In this document: piece by piece, positions 37,516-49,438 of the stretch
Layout: every line of letters starts with the position of its first letter
Position numbering within the stretch: the first letter of the stretch is position 1
From: Actinomycetes bacterium
Lineage (GTDB): Bacteria > Actinomycetota > Actinomycetes > Nanopelagicales > Nanopelagicaceae
Direction of reading: 5' to 3'
NCBI GenBank assembly: GCA_025360085.1
Contig: JANYCW010000051.1
Coordinates: 1-54,501 of the forward strand
DNA length: 54,501 bases
Translations under genes and position numbers: made by a program
The notes under the pieces: generated by a model
Seen by the model: the letters and a program-made list of their open reading frames with translations, nothing else
Databases searched by the model: none
What the model was told of the DNA's origin: nothing

Positions 37516-37575
37516 TTGACAATGGTAATTGTCCCGACAAATATCGAGTATTCACGGATGATTTTCGTCTATAAT
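37516..37575 (+). promoter_or_regulatory. promoter region of GAF-LuxR copy 2 with palindrome
   Basis: A perfect TATAAT is at 37570-37575 but has no good -35 at 16-18 nt. Upstream, TTGACA (37516-37521) overlaps an inverted repeat GACAAT-GGTA-ATTGTC (37518-37533). The palindrome is a candidate operator; which start site is used is unclear. Confidence 0.4.
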
Positions 37576-37630
37576 CGGGCTCTGGGTGTCACAATACGGG
37601 CAATATGAAGTTAGGGGAGGTGAACCCGAA

Positions 37631-38383
37631 ATGCCTTTGGGTCATATCTCTGAATTTGTAATTTTTTTGACAAATAAAGATCATACGCTTCAAGAGATAT
37701 TGAACCACTTAAATCGCGTTGTCTTTAGAACTCTCGATGTGAGTTCAGTTTCACTTTCGCAGTTAAATGAAAATAATGAGCTCGTTGTGGCAGCTCGATC
37801 TGGGGTTTCAAAAGAGTCTGTGCTTAATATGCCGTTAACATATAGTTTGGATGACAGGTATCCAAACGTTAATGCGATTAGGACTTTAAGTACTATATGG
37901 ATAGATACATTGCCAGATTGGGGTGACGAATACTTATTAATGAAGAATTACCCCCTTCTAGAACTTAGTAAAACTTACTTGGCAATTCCTATTTTTGTTA
38001 CTGGCACCCCAGTTGCCGTACTCACATTAGTTAGTTCTACCAGAATTGCTCCCAATATCGAGACTGACGCGTTTTTAAAAGCGGTTGGACATATCTTATC
38101 TATGTATATGTATCGAAATGTTTTGTCGTCACCTGAAGAAGAAGTGAGTAATAACAGTTCAGATAAGACTTCGAATTCAACTAAGGGTAATGATCTCACA
38201 GATCGCCAACTGGTAATTCTGCGACTTATTAGTGAGGATCGGACTAATTTAGGCATCTCTCAATTCCTTGGCTATTCCGAGTCAACGATTCGCCAAGAGA
38301 TTATGAAAATTTTCGTAAAGTTAGGCTGTAGTCACCGAAGTGAGGCGGCCAAACTATACCGGAGTTATTCAAGCAAGTCATAA
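37631..38383 (+). CDS. GAF-domain LuxR-type transcriptional regulator, copy 2
   Basis: I start at the ATG at 37631 (250 aa; MPLGHISEFVIFL) because GGGGAGGTG sits 8 nt upstream, the best ribosome site of the array. The frame is open to a GTG at 37586, only about 11 nt after TATAAT. The GAF domain and HTH follow the copy 1 pattern, with TLPDWGDEYLLMKNYP and LTDRQLVILRLISEDRTN. Copies 1 and 2 form one subgroup, sharing KDHTLQEILNHLN and long identical stretches in the HTH-coding DNA. The Ser/Asn-rich linker (about residues 175-195) is the most variable part. Confidence 0.84.
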   Translation: MPLGHISEFVIFLTNKDHTLQEILNHLNRVVFRTLDVSSVSLSQLNENNELVVAARSGVSKESVLNMPLTYSLDDRYPNVNAIRTLSTIWIDTLPDWGDEYLLMKNYPLLELSKTYLAIPIFVTGTPVAVLTLVSSTRIAPNIETDAFLKAVGHILSMYMYRNVLSSPEEEVSNNSSDKTSNSTKGNDLTDRQLVILRLISEDRTNLGISQFLGYSESTIRQEIMKIFVKLGCSHRSEAAKLYRSYSSKS

Positions 38384-38498
38384 ATTAGTACGTAATTGAG
38401 CGGGAGAAGAATCGAAAGCGAGTGTAGTATTCTTGTATGATCCAGCCTCTTCACTTCCTTGAGTATCGTAAATAAATGCAATTATTTTTGTATCTTTC

Positions 38499-39284
38499 AT
38501 GACTAAAATTGCTTTTACTGGCCCCAATTATCTGGATCAGATAACGAAATTCATTGCATTTCTTTCAACGAAGGAAATCACGCTCAATGAGATTTTGAGA
38601 CATATGGTGCTGGTCGTTCTTTCCCCACTAAATGTTGAGGCGATATCTATTCGGCACGTGAATAGTAAAAATCAGGCGGTACGGATTGCAACATGGGGAA
38701 TGCCTTTGGAAATGGTGCAGGCGCCTGGGGATGTCTATAACCTCCATGAGAAATATCCTTCAACTGACACGCTTCGGCTGAGAAGGACTACCTGGATAAA
38801 TACTCTGCCTGACTTTGGCGATGACTATCCACTTCTTAAGGAGTTCCCGTATACCACTGGAGCAAAAACCTTCATCTGTTTTCCTATAGAGAAGGCGGGA
38901 ACGCCGGTGGCTGCTTTAGGAATTTTTAGCAGAGATGTCATTCAACCCAATTCTGAAATAGAATCATTTTTAGCCGCAGTCGGAAGTGTGTTTTCAATGT
39001 ATATGTTTAATCAAGAAGCTAGAGTCCATAAAGTTCAGAAGCTTGGCGGAAAGTTCACACCTCCGAATCTAGAGAACGCTGAGAGTGCCTTAACCGAGCG
39101 CCAAACTGTAATACTTCAACTCATCAGTGAGGATCGAACAAATCTTGCCATAAGTGGGCTTCTGGGTTATTCAGAGTCAACGATTCGTCAGGAGTTGATA
39201 AAAATTTACTCAAAACTAAGTTGCACCAGTCGCGAAGAGGCTGTGAAGATTTACCGACAAAAGTTAGCTAAATCCAATCAATGA
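38499..39284 (+). CDS. GAF-domain LuxR-type transcriptional regulator, copy 3
   Basis: This 261 aa copy is the first member of the second subgroup (copies 3-5). Members share the form YPSTDTLRLRRTTWINTLPD and FICFPIEKAGTPVAALGIFS in the GAF domain. The HTH is LTERQTVILQLISEDRTN with LGYSESTIRQELIKIYSKLS. No good Shine-Dalgarno precedes the ATG. A TATGAT at 38436-38441 might be a -10, but no -35 is convincing. Its stop overlaps the copy 4 start (ATGA), so the two are translationally coupled. Confidence 0.85.
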   Translation: MTKIAFTGPNYLDQITKFIAFLSTKEITLNEILRHMVLVVLSPLNVEAISIRHVNSKNQAVRIATWGMPLEMVQAPGDVYNLHEKYPSTDTLRLRRTTWINTLPDFGDDYPLLKEFPYTTGAKTFICFPIEKAGTPVAALGIFSRDVIQPNSEIESFLAAVGSVFSMYMFNQEARVHKVQKLGGKFTPPNLENAESALTERQTVILQLISEDRTNLAISGLLGYSESTIRQELIKIYSKLSCTSREEAVKIYRQKLAKSNQ

Positions 39285-40066
39285 AACCAAAACCTTCTCC
39301 CCCTAACCTTTATTTAGATATTATCTCAAGGTTCATTGAAGTCCTTTCGAACAACGAACTCACTCTTGATGAGATTTTGAGCCATATTGTGCAGGTCGTT
39401 CTCGCTCCATTAAATGTTGAAGCGCTATTGATAAGGCAGTTAAATGACGAAAATCAAGCGATACTGGTTGCAACATGGGGAATATCATTGGAAGATCTCG
39501 AACCGTATCCTGTGGCTTACAGTCTCAATGATAAATACCCAACAACTGACACTTTGCGATACAGAAGGACCACATGGGTCCAAACTCTGCCAGCTTGGGG
39601 CCCTGAATATCCCCTCCTTAAAGATTTGAAATATAGCTCTGGGGCAAAGAGTTATATCTGTTTTCCAATTGAAAAGGCGGGAACGCCGGTGGCAGCTATA
39701 GGCATCTTTAGCCGAAATATAATTCATCCTAACGCCGAAATTGAGGCATTTTTGAAGACCGTTGGAAGTGTATTTTCGATGCATTTGTTTCGGCAAGATT
39801 CTCAGGCCCATGAACTTTTGGGGATTAGTGAAAGGCACAATTCTTCGGACGTGGGATTTGCCGATAGTGAATTAACTGAACGCCAACTTATAATTTTACG
39901 CCTCATTAGTGAGGACCGAACAAATCTCGCGATTAGTGATCTCATCGGTTATTCAGAGTCAACGATTCGCCAAGAGACAATAAAAATTTACGCAAAGTTG
40001 GAGTGTAACGGCCGCAAAGAGGCTATCAAGATTTATAGACAACGTTTAGCTAAACCGAATAGGTAG
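39281..40066 (+). CDS. GAF-domain LuxR-type transcriptional regulator, copy 4
   Basis: This 261 aa paralogue overlaps copy 3 by 4 nt. Its GAF domain shows NNELTLDEILSHIVQVVLAP and TLPAWGPEYPLLKDLK. The HTH-coding DNA is almost identical to that of copy 5 (39868-40052 against 40729-40912), although the sensor-coding parts differ clearly. Proteins 3 and 4 are probably made from one mRNA and could form heterodimers; that is inference. Confidence 0.85.
   Translation: MKPKPSPPNLYLDIISRFIEVLSNNELTLDEILSHIVQVVLAPLNVEALLIRQLNDENQAILVATWGISLEDLEPYPVAYSLNDKYPTTDTLRYRRTTWVQTLPAWGPEYPLLKDLKYSSGAKSYICFPIEKAGTPVAAIGIFSRNIIHPNAEIEAFLKTVGSVFSMHLFRQDSQAHELLGISERHNSSDVGFADSELTERQLIILRLISEDRTNLAISDLIGYSESTIRQETIKIYAKLECNGRKEAIKIYRQRLAKPNR
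39868..40052 (+). repeat. HTH-coding direct repeat, copy A (in GAF-LuxR 4)
   Basis: This block matches 40729-40912 at a constant offset of 861 nt. I see only three mismatches in about 184 nt: attaac/attgac, caactt/caacat and gctatc/gctacc. Similarity falls sharply upstream, in the linker and GAF coding region. Confidence 0.85.
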
Positions 40067-40132
40067 TCGATACAATTATTATGTGCACGGCCGTCTGTTA
40101 TTTTCCTTAAGTAGCTCGGTTCTAGTATCACG

Positions 40133-40930
40133 GTGTTTTCTGTGACCAATAAGATCATTCCAGTTAAAAATTATTTGGATCATGTTACGGGGTTCATTTC
40201 GTTTCTTTCCAATAACGAACTCAAACTTGAGGAGATCCTGAGTCATATAGTCCAAGTTGTTTTGTCACCCTTAAATGCCGAAGCAATATTTATGTGCCAA
40301 ATTACAAGTGGGAATCAAGTTGAAAGAGTTGGAGCGTGGGGAATGCCTTTGGAGATGTTTCGGGCACAGGGAAACTTTTTCAACCTAAATGATAAATTTC
40401 CTTCAACTGACGCGCTTCGATATAGAAGAACGACATGGGTAAATACCCTGCCGGAGTGGGGCACTGCTTATCCGTTACTCAAAAATCTGCCATATACCAC
40501 CGGAGCAAAGAGTTTCATCTGTTTTCCGATAGAGAAGGCAGGGACGCCAGTAGCAACGTTAGGAGTTTTTAGTCGAGATGAAATTCACCCTAACGCCGAA
40601 ATTGAAGCTTATTTGAAGGCGGTAGGAAGTGTATTTTCTATGTTTATGTTTCGACAAAATTCTAAAGGACTTGAACATCTGAAATTGAAGGGAATGCATC
40701 TTCTCTCTAATGCTGGAAGTGCTGAAACTGAATTGACTGAACGCCAACATATAATTTTACGCCTCATTAGTGAGGACCGAACAAATCTCGCGATTAGTGA
40801 TCTCATCGGTTATTCAGAGTCAACGATTCGCCAAGAGACAATAAAAATTTACGCAAAGTTGGAGTGTAACGGCCGCAAAGAGGCTACCAAGATTTATAGA
40901 CAACGTTTAGCTTATTTCTCCGAGAAATAA
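40133..40930 (+). CDS. GAF-domain LuxR-type transcriptional regulator, copy 5
   Basis: This 265 aa copy begins at GTG 40133, with a second GTG at 40142. TAGTAT at 40123-40128 is a possible -10, which would leave almost no 5' leader; no Shine-Dalgarno is seen. The GAF domain has NNELKLEEILSHIVQVVLSP and TLPEWGTAYPLLKNLP. The HTH is identical in protein sequence to copy 4 over about 55 residues apart from isolated changes. It converges on cimA, with 6 nt between stop codons and no terminator visible. Confidence 0.84.
   Translation: MFSVTNKIIPVKNYLDHVTGFISFLSNNELKLEEILSHIVQVVLSPLNAEAIFMCQITSGNQVERVGAWGMPLEMFRAQGNFFNLNDKFPSTDALRYRRTTWVNTLPEWGTAYPLLKNLPYTTGAKSFICFPIEKAGTPVATLGVFSRDEIHPNAEIEAYLKAVGSVFSMFMFRQNSKGLEHLKLKGMHLLSNAGSAETELTERQHIILRLISEDRTNLAISDLIGYSESTIRQETIKIYAKLECNGRKEATKIYRQRLAYFSEK
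40729..40912 (+). repeat. HTH-coding direct repeat, copy B (in GAF-LuxR 5)
   Basis: Partner of 39868-40052. Even third-codon positions are conserved, which points to recent duplication or gene conversion limited to the DNA-binding domain. Confidence 0.85.
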
Positions 40931-40936
40931 ATAAGA

Positions 40937-42526
40937 TTATTGCGGCACTCTTTCTTGCCGAAGAAGTCCAAAAGTAAACGCATCTTCTAAGGCCATGGCA
41001 GAGGCGGCAATGACATTTTCATGAACGCCCACCGTGCTCCATTCACGTTTTCCATCACTTGTTTCAACTAACACTCGAGTAATTGCACTAGTACCTAATC
41101 GACCTTCAAGAATTCGAACTTTGTAATCTATGAGTTCGAGTTTTTCAAGCTCGGGGTAGAACCGGATGAGACCCGAGCGAAGTGCGTTATCGAAGGCGTT
41201 AACGGGGCCATTTCCACTTCCGTAACAGGTTATTTTCTCGCCAGCGACGGTAAGTGTTAAATCTGCCTTTGTCAGAATACTGTGATCTTCGAGGCGCTCA
41301 ACCGTAGTTGACCAGTGTTCGATTGTGAAGAATGATAAACGCGTTCCGTGAATCTCTTCGTGAATGAGAAGTTCAAAGGATGCATCAGCGGCCTCAAAAG
41401 AAAATCCTTGAGACTCCAAATCCTTAACCCGACTAACTATCCGTTTAATGAGTTCGTTATCTCCGCCCAGATCTACGCCGAGCTCTTGCGATTTTAACTC
41501 AATGGATGCTCGCCCGGCCATGTCAGAGACCAACATACGCATGTCATTTCCAACTGATTGAGGATCTTCATGTTGATAAAGAGAAGGATCTACCTTTATC
41601 GCGCTGGCATGAAGACCGGCTTTGTGCGCAAAGGCTGAGATCCCGACATAGGGCTGGCGCGCACTCGATGAAACATTTGTCACCTCTGCAACGGCATGTG
41701 AAATTCTAAAGGCCTCTTGTAGTGCATTTTTCGGCAAAACGAGCTGGTGTTTTTTCAACTCTAAGTTAGCGATGATTGTTACGAGATCGGCATTGCCCGT
41801 GCGTTCGCCATAACCATTCAAAGTTCCTTGTACATGGGTGGCACCAGCGGAAATGGCGGCCATGGAATTTGCGACGGCGCAGCCCGTGTCGTTATGGCAG
41901 TGGATTCCTAGCCGAGCAGAGCTTGTGGTTAGAACGTCGTGGACGACCTGAGATAGTTCATCGGGCAACATTCCACCGTTGGTATCGCAGAGCGCAATCA
42001 CATCTGCGCCAGATTCGGCGGCAACGCGGACAACTTCAAGGGCATATGCGCGATTGTTGCGGTAACCATCAAAGAAGTGCTCGGCATCTAGAAATACACG
42101 TTGACCTTCGGCGATTAAGTGCGTAATCGAATCACGGATCATCGCGAGATTTTCATCTAACGTTGTTTTAAGGGCCAAATCAACGTGGCGATCGAAGGCC
42201 TTTGCTACCAAAGTAACTACGGGAGCGCCCGAATTTCGCAGAGCGCCAAGTAGAACATCATCGGCCGCATTTACGTAAGGACGACGGGTTGCACCAAAGG
42301 CGACAAAAGTTGCATTCTTTAATACAAGCTCACTTTTAGCACGGGCAAAGAACTCGGTATCCTTTGGATTAGCCCCTGGCCAACCGCCTTCGATGAAACC
42401 AACGCCTAACTCATCTAAATGTCGGGCAATTGTTAACTTGTCATGGACGGAGAGATTCAAACCCTCTTGCTGTGCACCATCGCGCAACGTGGTGTCATAG
42501 ATATGAAAAGCATCATCTATCGCCAT
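40937..42526 (-). CDS. cimA: citramalate synthase
   Basis: CimA condenses pyruvate and acetyl-CoA to (R)-citramalate, giving a threonine-independent route to 2-oxobutyrate and isoleucine. The N-terminal HMGL-like TIM barrel has YDTTLRDGAQQEG, FIEGGWPGANPKD and HCHNDTGCAVANS. The C-terminal regulatory domain follows from about residue 400. GGWPGANPKD is typical of CimA and not of 2-isopropylmalate synthase. I start at the ATG at 42526 that overlaps the ilvE stop (TAATG; 529 aa); a TTG at 42547 is the alternative. Confidence 0.92.
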   Translation of the reverse strand: MAIDDAFHIYDTTLRDGAQQEGLNLSVHDKLTIARHLDELGVGFIEGGWPGANPKDTEFFARAKSELVLKNATFVAFGATRRPYVNAADDVLLGALRNSGAPVVTLVAKAFDRHVDLALKTTLDENLAMIRDSITHLIAEGQRVFLDAEHFFDGYRNNRAYALEVVRVAAESGADVIALCDTNGGMLPDELSQVVHDVLTTSSARLGIHCHNDTGCAVANSMAAISAGATHVQGTLNGYGERTGNADLVTIIANLELKKHQLVLPKNALQEAFRISHAVAEVTNVSSSARQPYVGISAFAHKAGLHASAIKVDPSLYQHEDPQSVGNDMRMLVSDMAGRASIELKSQELGVDLGGDNELIKRIVSRVKDLESQGFSFEAADASFELLIHEEIHGTRLSFFTIEHWSTTVERLEDHSILTKADLTLTVAGEKITCYGSGNGPVNAFDNALRSGLIRFYPELEKLELIDYKVRILEGRLGTSAITRVLVETSDGKREWSTVGVHENVIAASAMALEDAFTFGLLRQERVPQ

Positions 42527-43605
42527 TAAATTACCCGATGCATCCAACCATGTTTATCTTCTACCGTGCCATGTTGAATCCCAAGTAAGTGGCTGCGAAT
42601 CTGGGCGGTTATTGGACCAGGTTGACCATCACCGGTTATCCACGTGCCTATCGCGCTCTTTGCCGATCCCACTGGAGTAATCACGGCAGCGGTACCACAG
42701 GCAAATATTTCAGTTATCTCCCCCGATTCAACACCATCTCGCCAATCATCGATGCTGATCATTACCTCTTGACTTGTATAACCTAAATCTCTAGCAACAC
42801 TTAAAATCGAATCACGGGTGATGCCCGGTAGCAAAGTACCCGTGAGTTTAGGAGTCACCAGCGTTGCATCGGCGCCTTTGCCTTTTACAAAGTACAAGTT
42901 CATGCCGCCCATTTCTTCAATCCACTTACGCTCAAGGGCATCAACCCAGACAACTTGATCACAGCCCTCTTTAGCCGCAGCTTTTTGTGCAACGAGTGAG
43001 GCGGCGTAATTTCCGCCGCACTTTGCCTCACCTGTTCCACCTAACGCTGCGCGTACATATTCAGTTGAGATCCAGACCGAAACGGCAGAGTTTGAAGAAA
43101 AATAAGCACTTGCTGGTGTGGCAATCAACATATACATCGCTTTATTTGACGGTCGAACACCTAGACCAACTTCGGTCGCAAACATAAAGGGGCGAAGATA
43201 TAGAGATTCTCCAATATTATTTGGCACCCATGTGGAGTCTTGTTTGATAAGCGTCTCTAAAGTTTCAATAAATGACTCCACCGACATTTGCGGTAGCGCC
43301 AAACGTGCCGCAGATTTAGCAAAACGCCTTGCATTTGCCTCGGGGCGAAAGAGAGAGACACCACCATCGGGCTGGCGATAGGCCTTCATGCCCTCGAAGA
43401 TTTCTTGAGCGTAATGAAATACCGCTGTGGCAGGATCTAAAGTGATGGGGCCATAAGGGACTAACTCGGGCTCTTGCCAGCCATCCTTTTCACTCCAGTG
43501 GCACGTAATCATGTGGTCGGTGTAGTGGCGACCAAAACCACCTTCGGCAATCTGCGCAGCTCGGGTGGCATCATCTTTCATATGTAGATTAAGAGTTGAC
43601 TTCAT
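42526..43605 (-). CDS. ilvE: branched-chain amino-acid aminotransferase
   Basis: IlvE is a PLP enzyme that makes leucine, isoleucine and valine from their 2-oxoacids. The 359 aa fold-type IV protein has YGPITLDPATAVFHYAQEIFEGMKAYR, given here as two halves of one stretch (YGPITLDPATAVFHY, then AQEIFEGMKAYR). It also has FMFATEVGLGVRPS, the Lys region WIEEMGGMNLYFVKG and the phosphate-binding GTAAVITPVG. It matches the longer actinobacterial/eukaryotic type. It is 5 nt from leuB and overlaps cimA. Confidence 0.95.
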   Translation of the reverse strand: MKSTLNLHMKDDATRAAQIAEGGFGRHYTDHMITCHWSEKDGWQEPELVPYGPITLDPATAVFHYAQEIFEGMKAYRQPDGGVSLFRPEANARRFAKSAARLALPQMSVESFIETLETLIKQDSTWVPNNIGESLYLRPFMFATEVGLGVRPSNKAMYMLIATPASAYFSSNSAVSVWISTEYVRAALGGTGEAKCGGNYAASLVAQKAAAKEGCDQVVWVDALERKWIEEMGGMNLYFVKGKGADATLVTPKLTGTLLPGITRDSILSVARDLGYTSQEVMISIDDWRDGVESGEITEIFACGTAAVITPVGSAKSAIGTWITGDGQPGPITAQIRSHLLGIQHGTVEDKHGWMHRVI

Positions 43606-43610
43606 AAGTT

Positions 43611-44644
43611 TTATAGCGCTGCGACGAGCGCATCTCCAACTTCACTTGTGCTTCGTTTTTTATCTGCCCGAACTAACAAATCAGCGGCAACTGCCTTCTC
43701 AACATCGCGCGCCGCATCCTGAAAACCAATGTGTTCAAGCATCATCGCCACCGACATGACAGTAGCCGTTGGGTCGGCGATATTCTTTCCAGCGATATCG
43801 GGGGCCGAGCCGTGAACTGGTTCAAACATTGAAGGAAATTTCCGCGTCGGATTTATATTTCCCGATGCGGCAAGGCCAATGCCTCCACAAATCGCGGCGG
43901 CGATATCGGTCAAGATATCTCCAAATAGATTGTCGGTAACAATGACATCAAATCGCTCTGGATTCGTAATAAGAAACATCGCGGCGGCATCGGCATGTAA
44001 GTAATCCGTTGAAACGTTTGGATATTCACTAGCCACTTCGTTAAAAGTGCGAGTCCATAAATCACCAGAGTGAACTAAAACATTGTTCTTATGCACAAGC
44101 GTTAATTTTTTACGATCACGCTTTAAAGTGCGCTCGAAAGCATCTCTAATTACCCGCTCGGCGCCGCGGCGCGTATTCAGGCTTTCTTCGGTGGCAATTT
44201 CAGCATCAGTGCCCACTGCCATTACACCGCCTGCTCCAGAGTATGGACCTTCGGTACCCTCTCGAACAACAACGAAATCAATCGCGGCTTTTGTCGAAAG
44301 TGGGCCCGTGACCCCTGGCATTAGTTTTGCTGGACGCAGATTGACGTAGTGATCAAAGGCAAAGCGTAGTTTTAATAGAAGGCCGCGTTCTAGTACACCA
44401 CTTGGCACGGTTGGGTCTCCGACTGCGCCAAGTAAAATCACATCGGCCTTTGCAAGCTCGGCCATGGTTTCATCGGGAAGGGCAATACCCGTGCGGTGCC
44501 AATATGCCGCACCGAGATCATATGAAGTCTTCTTAAACTCTAGATCATGCTTTTGAGCGATGGCATCGAGAACTTTGAGTCCTTCATTGACAACCTCTGG
44601 ACCGATTCCATCACCTGCGATAACGGCCACATTAATAATTTTCA

Positions 44645-44645
<1 letters not shown>
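43611..44645 (-). CDS. leuB: 3-isopropylmalate dehydrogenase
   Basis: LeuB oxidises and decarboxylates 3-isopropylmalate in leucine synthesis. The 344 aa beta-decarboxylating dehydrogenase shows [11 protein letters not shown] at the N terminus and the substrate region [22 protein letters not shown] is the metal-binding segment, and [20 protein letters not shown] binds cofactor. Tartrate or isocitrate dehydrogenases share the fold, but the ilv/serA neighbours favour LeuB. Its start overlaps the serA stop by one base. Confidence 0.94.
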
Positions 44646-47565
<2,920 letters not shown>

Positions 47566-47567
47566 GT

Positions 47568-49310
47568 TTAGAGCTCCTGCGAATCCCAGTCAGGCGCCGT
47601 TTCGCGCGCAATCATGATCTCGTCATTTGATGATCCTGCAGCAACCATTGGCCAGACCATGGCATCGCGATTAACACGAAAATCAACTACCACAGGCTGA
47701 TCATTAATACTCATCGCCTTTTCAATAGTCGCATCTACATCTTCCATTCGATCACAACTTAAACCAATGCAGCCCATGGCCTCGGCTAGCATTGGAAAGT
47801 TAGGTACGCGTTTTGATTCAAGACTGGTGTTGGAGTATCGACCCTCGTAAAATAGTGTCTGCCATTGACGGACCATCCCAAGTGATTCATTATTAATGAT
47901 TGCAACTTTAATTGGAATGTTGTTAAGGGCGCATGTTGTTAACTCTTGGTTAGTCATCTGGAAACAACCGTCACCATCGATTGCCCACACCGTTGTATCG
48001 GGTGCTCCAACTTTTGCACCCATCGCTGCCGGTACGGCATAACCCATGGTACCGAGGCCTCCTGAGTTAAGCCACGTTCGTGGATTTTCATAGGAGATAA
48101 ATTGCGATGCCCACATTTGATGTTGACCAACGCCAGATGCAAAAATCGTTTGTGGGCCAGAGATTTGTCCTAACCGTTGAATTACATACTGTGGTGAAAG
48201 CGAACCATCGGCCGGTATGTCAAAACCCACGGGATATGTCGCTTTAAGTGCGTTCATTTGGCGAAGCCACGCGGTTAAATCTGGACGATTTTTAGAAAGC
48301 GCCACTCTGAGCGCTGGAATTAACGCTGCAATCGAATACTTCAAATCTCCAAGGACGGGTGCATCGGCAAATCGATTTTTACCAATTTCGGCAGGATCAA
48401 TATCTGCGTGTATGACCTTTGCATTCACGGCAAAAGTTGAGAGTTTTCCAGTTACACGATCATCAAAGCGAGCGCCAAGAGTAATTAATAAGTCGGCCTT
48501 TTGTAGCGCTGTAACTGCGGCAACAGTGCCGTGCATACCTGGCATCCCAAGGTTTAAGGGATGAGAGTCTGGAAAAGCACCGCGCGCCATGAGTGTTGTA
48601 ACAACTGGTGCACCAAGGAGTTGGGCAAGTTCTAATAATTCGCGCGAAGCATTTGCTTTGATGACACCGCCGCCAACATAAAAAACCGGCTTGCTAGATT
48701 GTGCGATTAAATCGGCGGCATCGAGAATATTTTCGGCATCGGGTTGTGTTTTAGGGTGATAACCTTTCAATGAAACGGAGGTTGGATAAGAAAAATCCGT
48801 CATCTTTTGCAACGCATCTTTAGCGATATCAACGAGGACTGGGCCTGGGCGTCCTGTGCTGGCAATATGAAAAGCTTCGGCTATCGCGCGCGGAATGTCA
48901 GCCGGATCGGTAATCAAATAATTATGTTTTGCAAAGGGCATGGTGATGCCGCGGATATCGGCCTCTTGAAAGGCATCGGTACCAATTGCCGCCGATGGAA
49001 CTTGGCCGGTGATTGCGACAACTGGAACTGAGTCCATTGCCGCATCGGCAAGTGGTGTTACAAGATTTGTTGCACCAGGGCCAGACGTAGCGATACAGAC
49101 GCCCACGCGACCTGTCACTTGAGCATAGCCCGTTGCAGCATGGCCGGCGCCTTGTTCGTGGCGCACTAAAATATGGCGGATAGAGCTAGAAAAGATTGGA
49201 TCATAGGCCGGCAAAATCGCACCGCCTGGAATTCCAAACATCACATCGACACCGGCGGCTTCAAGGGATGCCACAAGTGAACTAGCTCCATTCATTGCAC
49301 TCATATCCAA
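47568..49310 (-). CDS. ilvB: acetolactate synthase large (catalytic) subunit
   Basis: IlvB is the TPP enzyme that starts valine/leucine and isoleucine synthesis. In the 580 aa product the N-terminal domain has [14 protein letters not shown] and the catalytic Glu in [14 protein letters not shown]. The FAD-binding middle domain has [14 protein letters not shown] and [11 protein letters not shown]. The TPP motif in the C-terminal domain starts at [21 protein letters not shown] lies upstream of the ATG. Expression is probably set by the attenuator in front of it. Confidence 0.96.
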   Translation of the reverse strand: MDMSAMNGASSLVASLEAAGVDVMFGIPGGAILPAYDPIFSSSIRHILVRHEQGAGHAATGYAQVTGRVGVCIATSGPGATNLVTPLADAAMDSVPVVAITGQVPSAAIGTDAFQEADIRGITMPFAKHNYLITDPADIPRAIAEAFHIASTGRPGPVLVDIAKDALQKMTDFSYPTSVSLKGYHPKTQPDAENILDAADLIAQSSKPVFYVGGGVIKANASRELLELAQLLGAPVVTTLMARGAFPDSHPLNLGMPGMHGTVAAVTALQKADLLITLGARFDDRVTGKLSTFAVNAKVIHADIDPAEIGKNRFADAPVLGDLKYSIAALIPALRVALSKNRPDLTAWLRQMNALKATYPVGFDIPADGSLSPQYVIQRLGQISGPQTIFASGVGQHQMWASQFISYENPRTWLNSGGLGTMGYAVPAAMGAKVGAPDTTVWAIDGDGCFQMTNQELTTCALNNIPIKVAIINNESLGMVRQWQTLFYEGRYSNTSLESKRVPNFPMLAEAMGCIGLSCDRMEDVDATIEKAMSINDQPVVVDFRVNRDAMVWPMVAAGSSNDEIMIARETAPDWDSQEL

Positions 49311-49344
49311 CTCCTTTCTTTGTAGAAATATGTCGCCTCAAATG

Positions 49345-49369
49345 AAAAAACCCCCAGATTAACTGAGGG
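49345..49369 (-). terminator. intrinsic terminator of the ilvB leader (attenuator)
   Basis: On the minus strand, CCCTCAG (369-363) pairs with CTGGGGG (357-351) around a 5-nt loop and is followed by TTTTTT (350-345). It lies 34 nt before the ilvB ATG and after a leader peptide, which makes it an attenuator and not an end-of-gene terminator. Confidence 0.8.
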
Positions 49370-49371
49370 CA

Positions 49372-49400
49372 GCGCGCGATCGAATAGCTAGATCACGCGC
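49372..49400 (-). promoter_or_regulatory. strong leader hairpin between peptide and attenuator
   Basis: GCGCGTGATC (400-391) can pair with GATCGCGCGC (381-372) over 10 bp with one G-U, loop 9 nt. It starts 2 nt after the leader-peptide stop, where a terminating ribosome would cover its first arm. It ends 2 nt before the terminator stem and does not overlap it, so how it switches termination is not resolved. Confidence 0.6.
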
Positions 49401-49402
49401 TT

Positions 49403-49432
49403 TTAAATCACCACCGAATACCATGTACACAT
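49403..49432 (-). CDS. ilvB leader peptide MCTWYSVVI
   Basis: A nine-codon ORF ends Val-Val-Ile-stop (GTG GTG ATT TAA), three branched-chain codons in a row just before the hairpin. Stalling at these codons when valine or isoleucine is scarce would be the sensing event, as in known ilv leaders. The ATG at 49432 lies 6 nt after a GAGAAT -10, so the mRNA may be leaderless; an ATG two codons earlier (49438) would be upstream of that start site. Confidence 0.65.
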   Translation of the reverse strand: MCTWYSVVI

Positions 49433-49438
49433 ACCCAT

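Noticed and set aside
36478-40930. CRISPR-like or phage repeat array
   Set aside because: The repeated units are full-length homologous genes with no short direct-repeat/spacer periodicity, and no phage genes are nearby.
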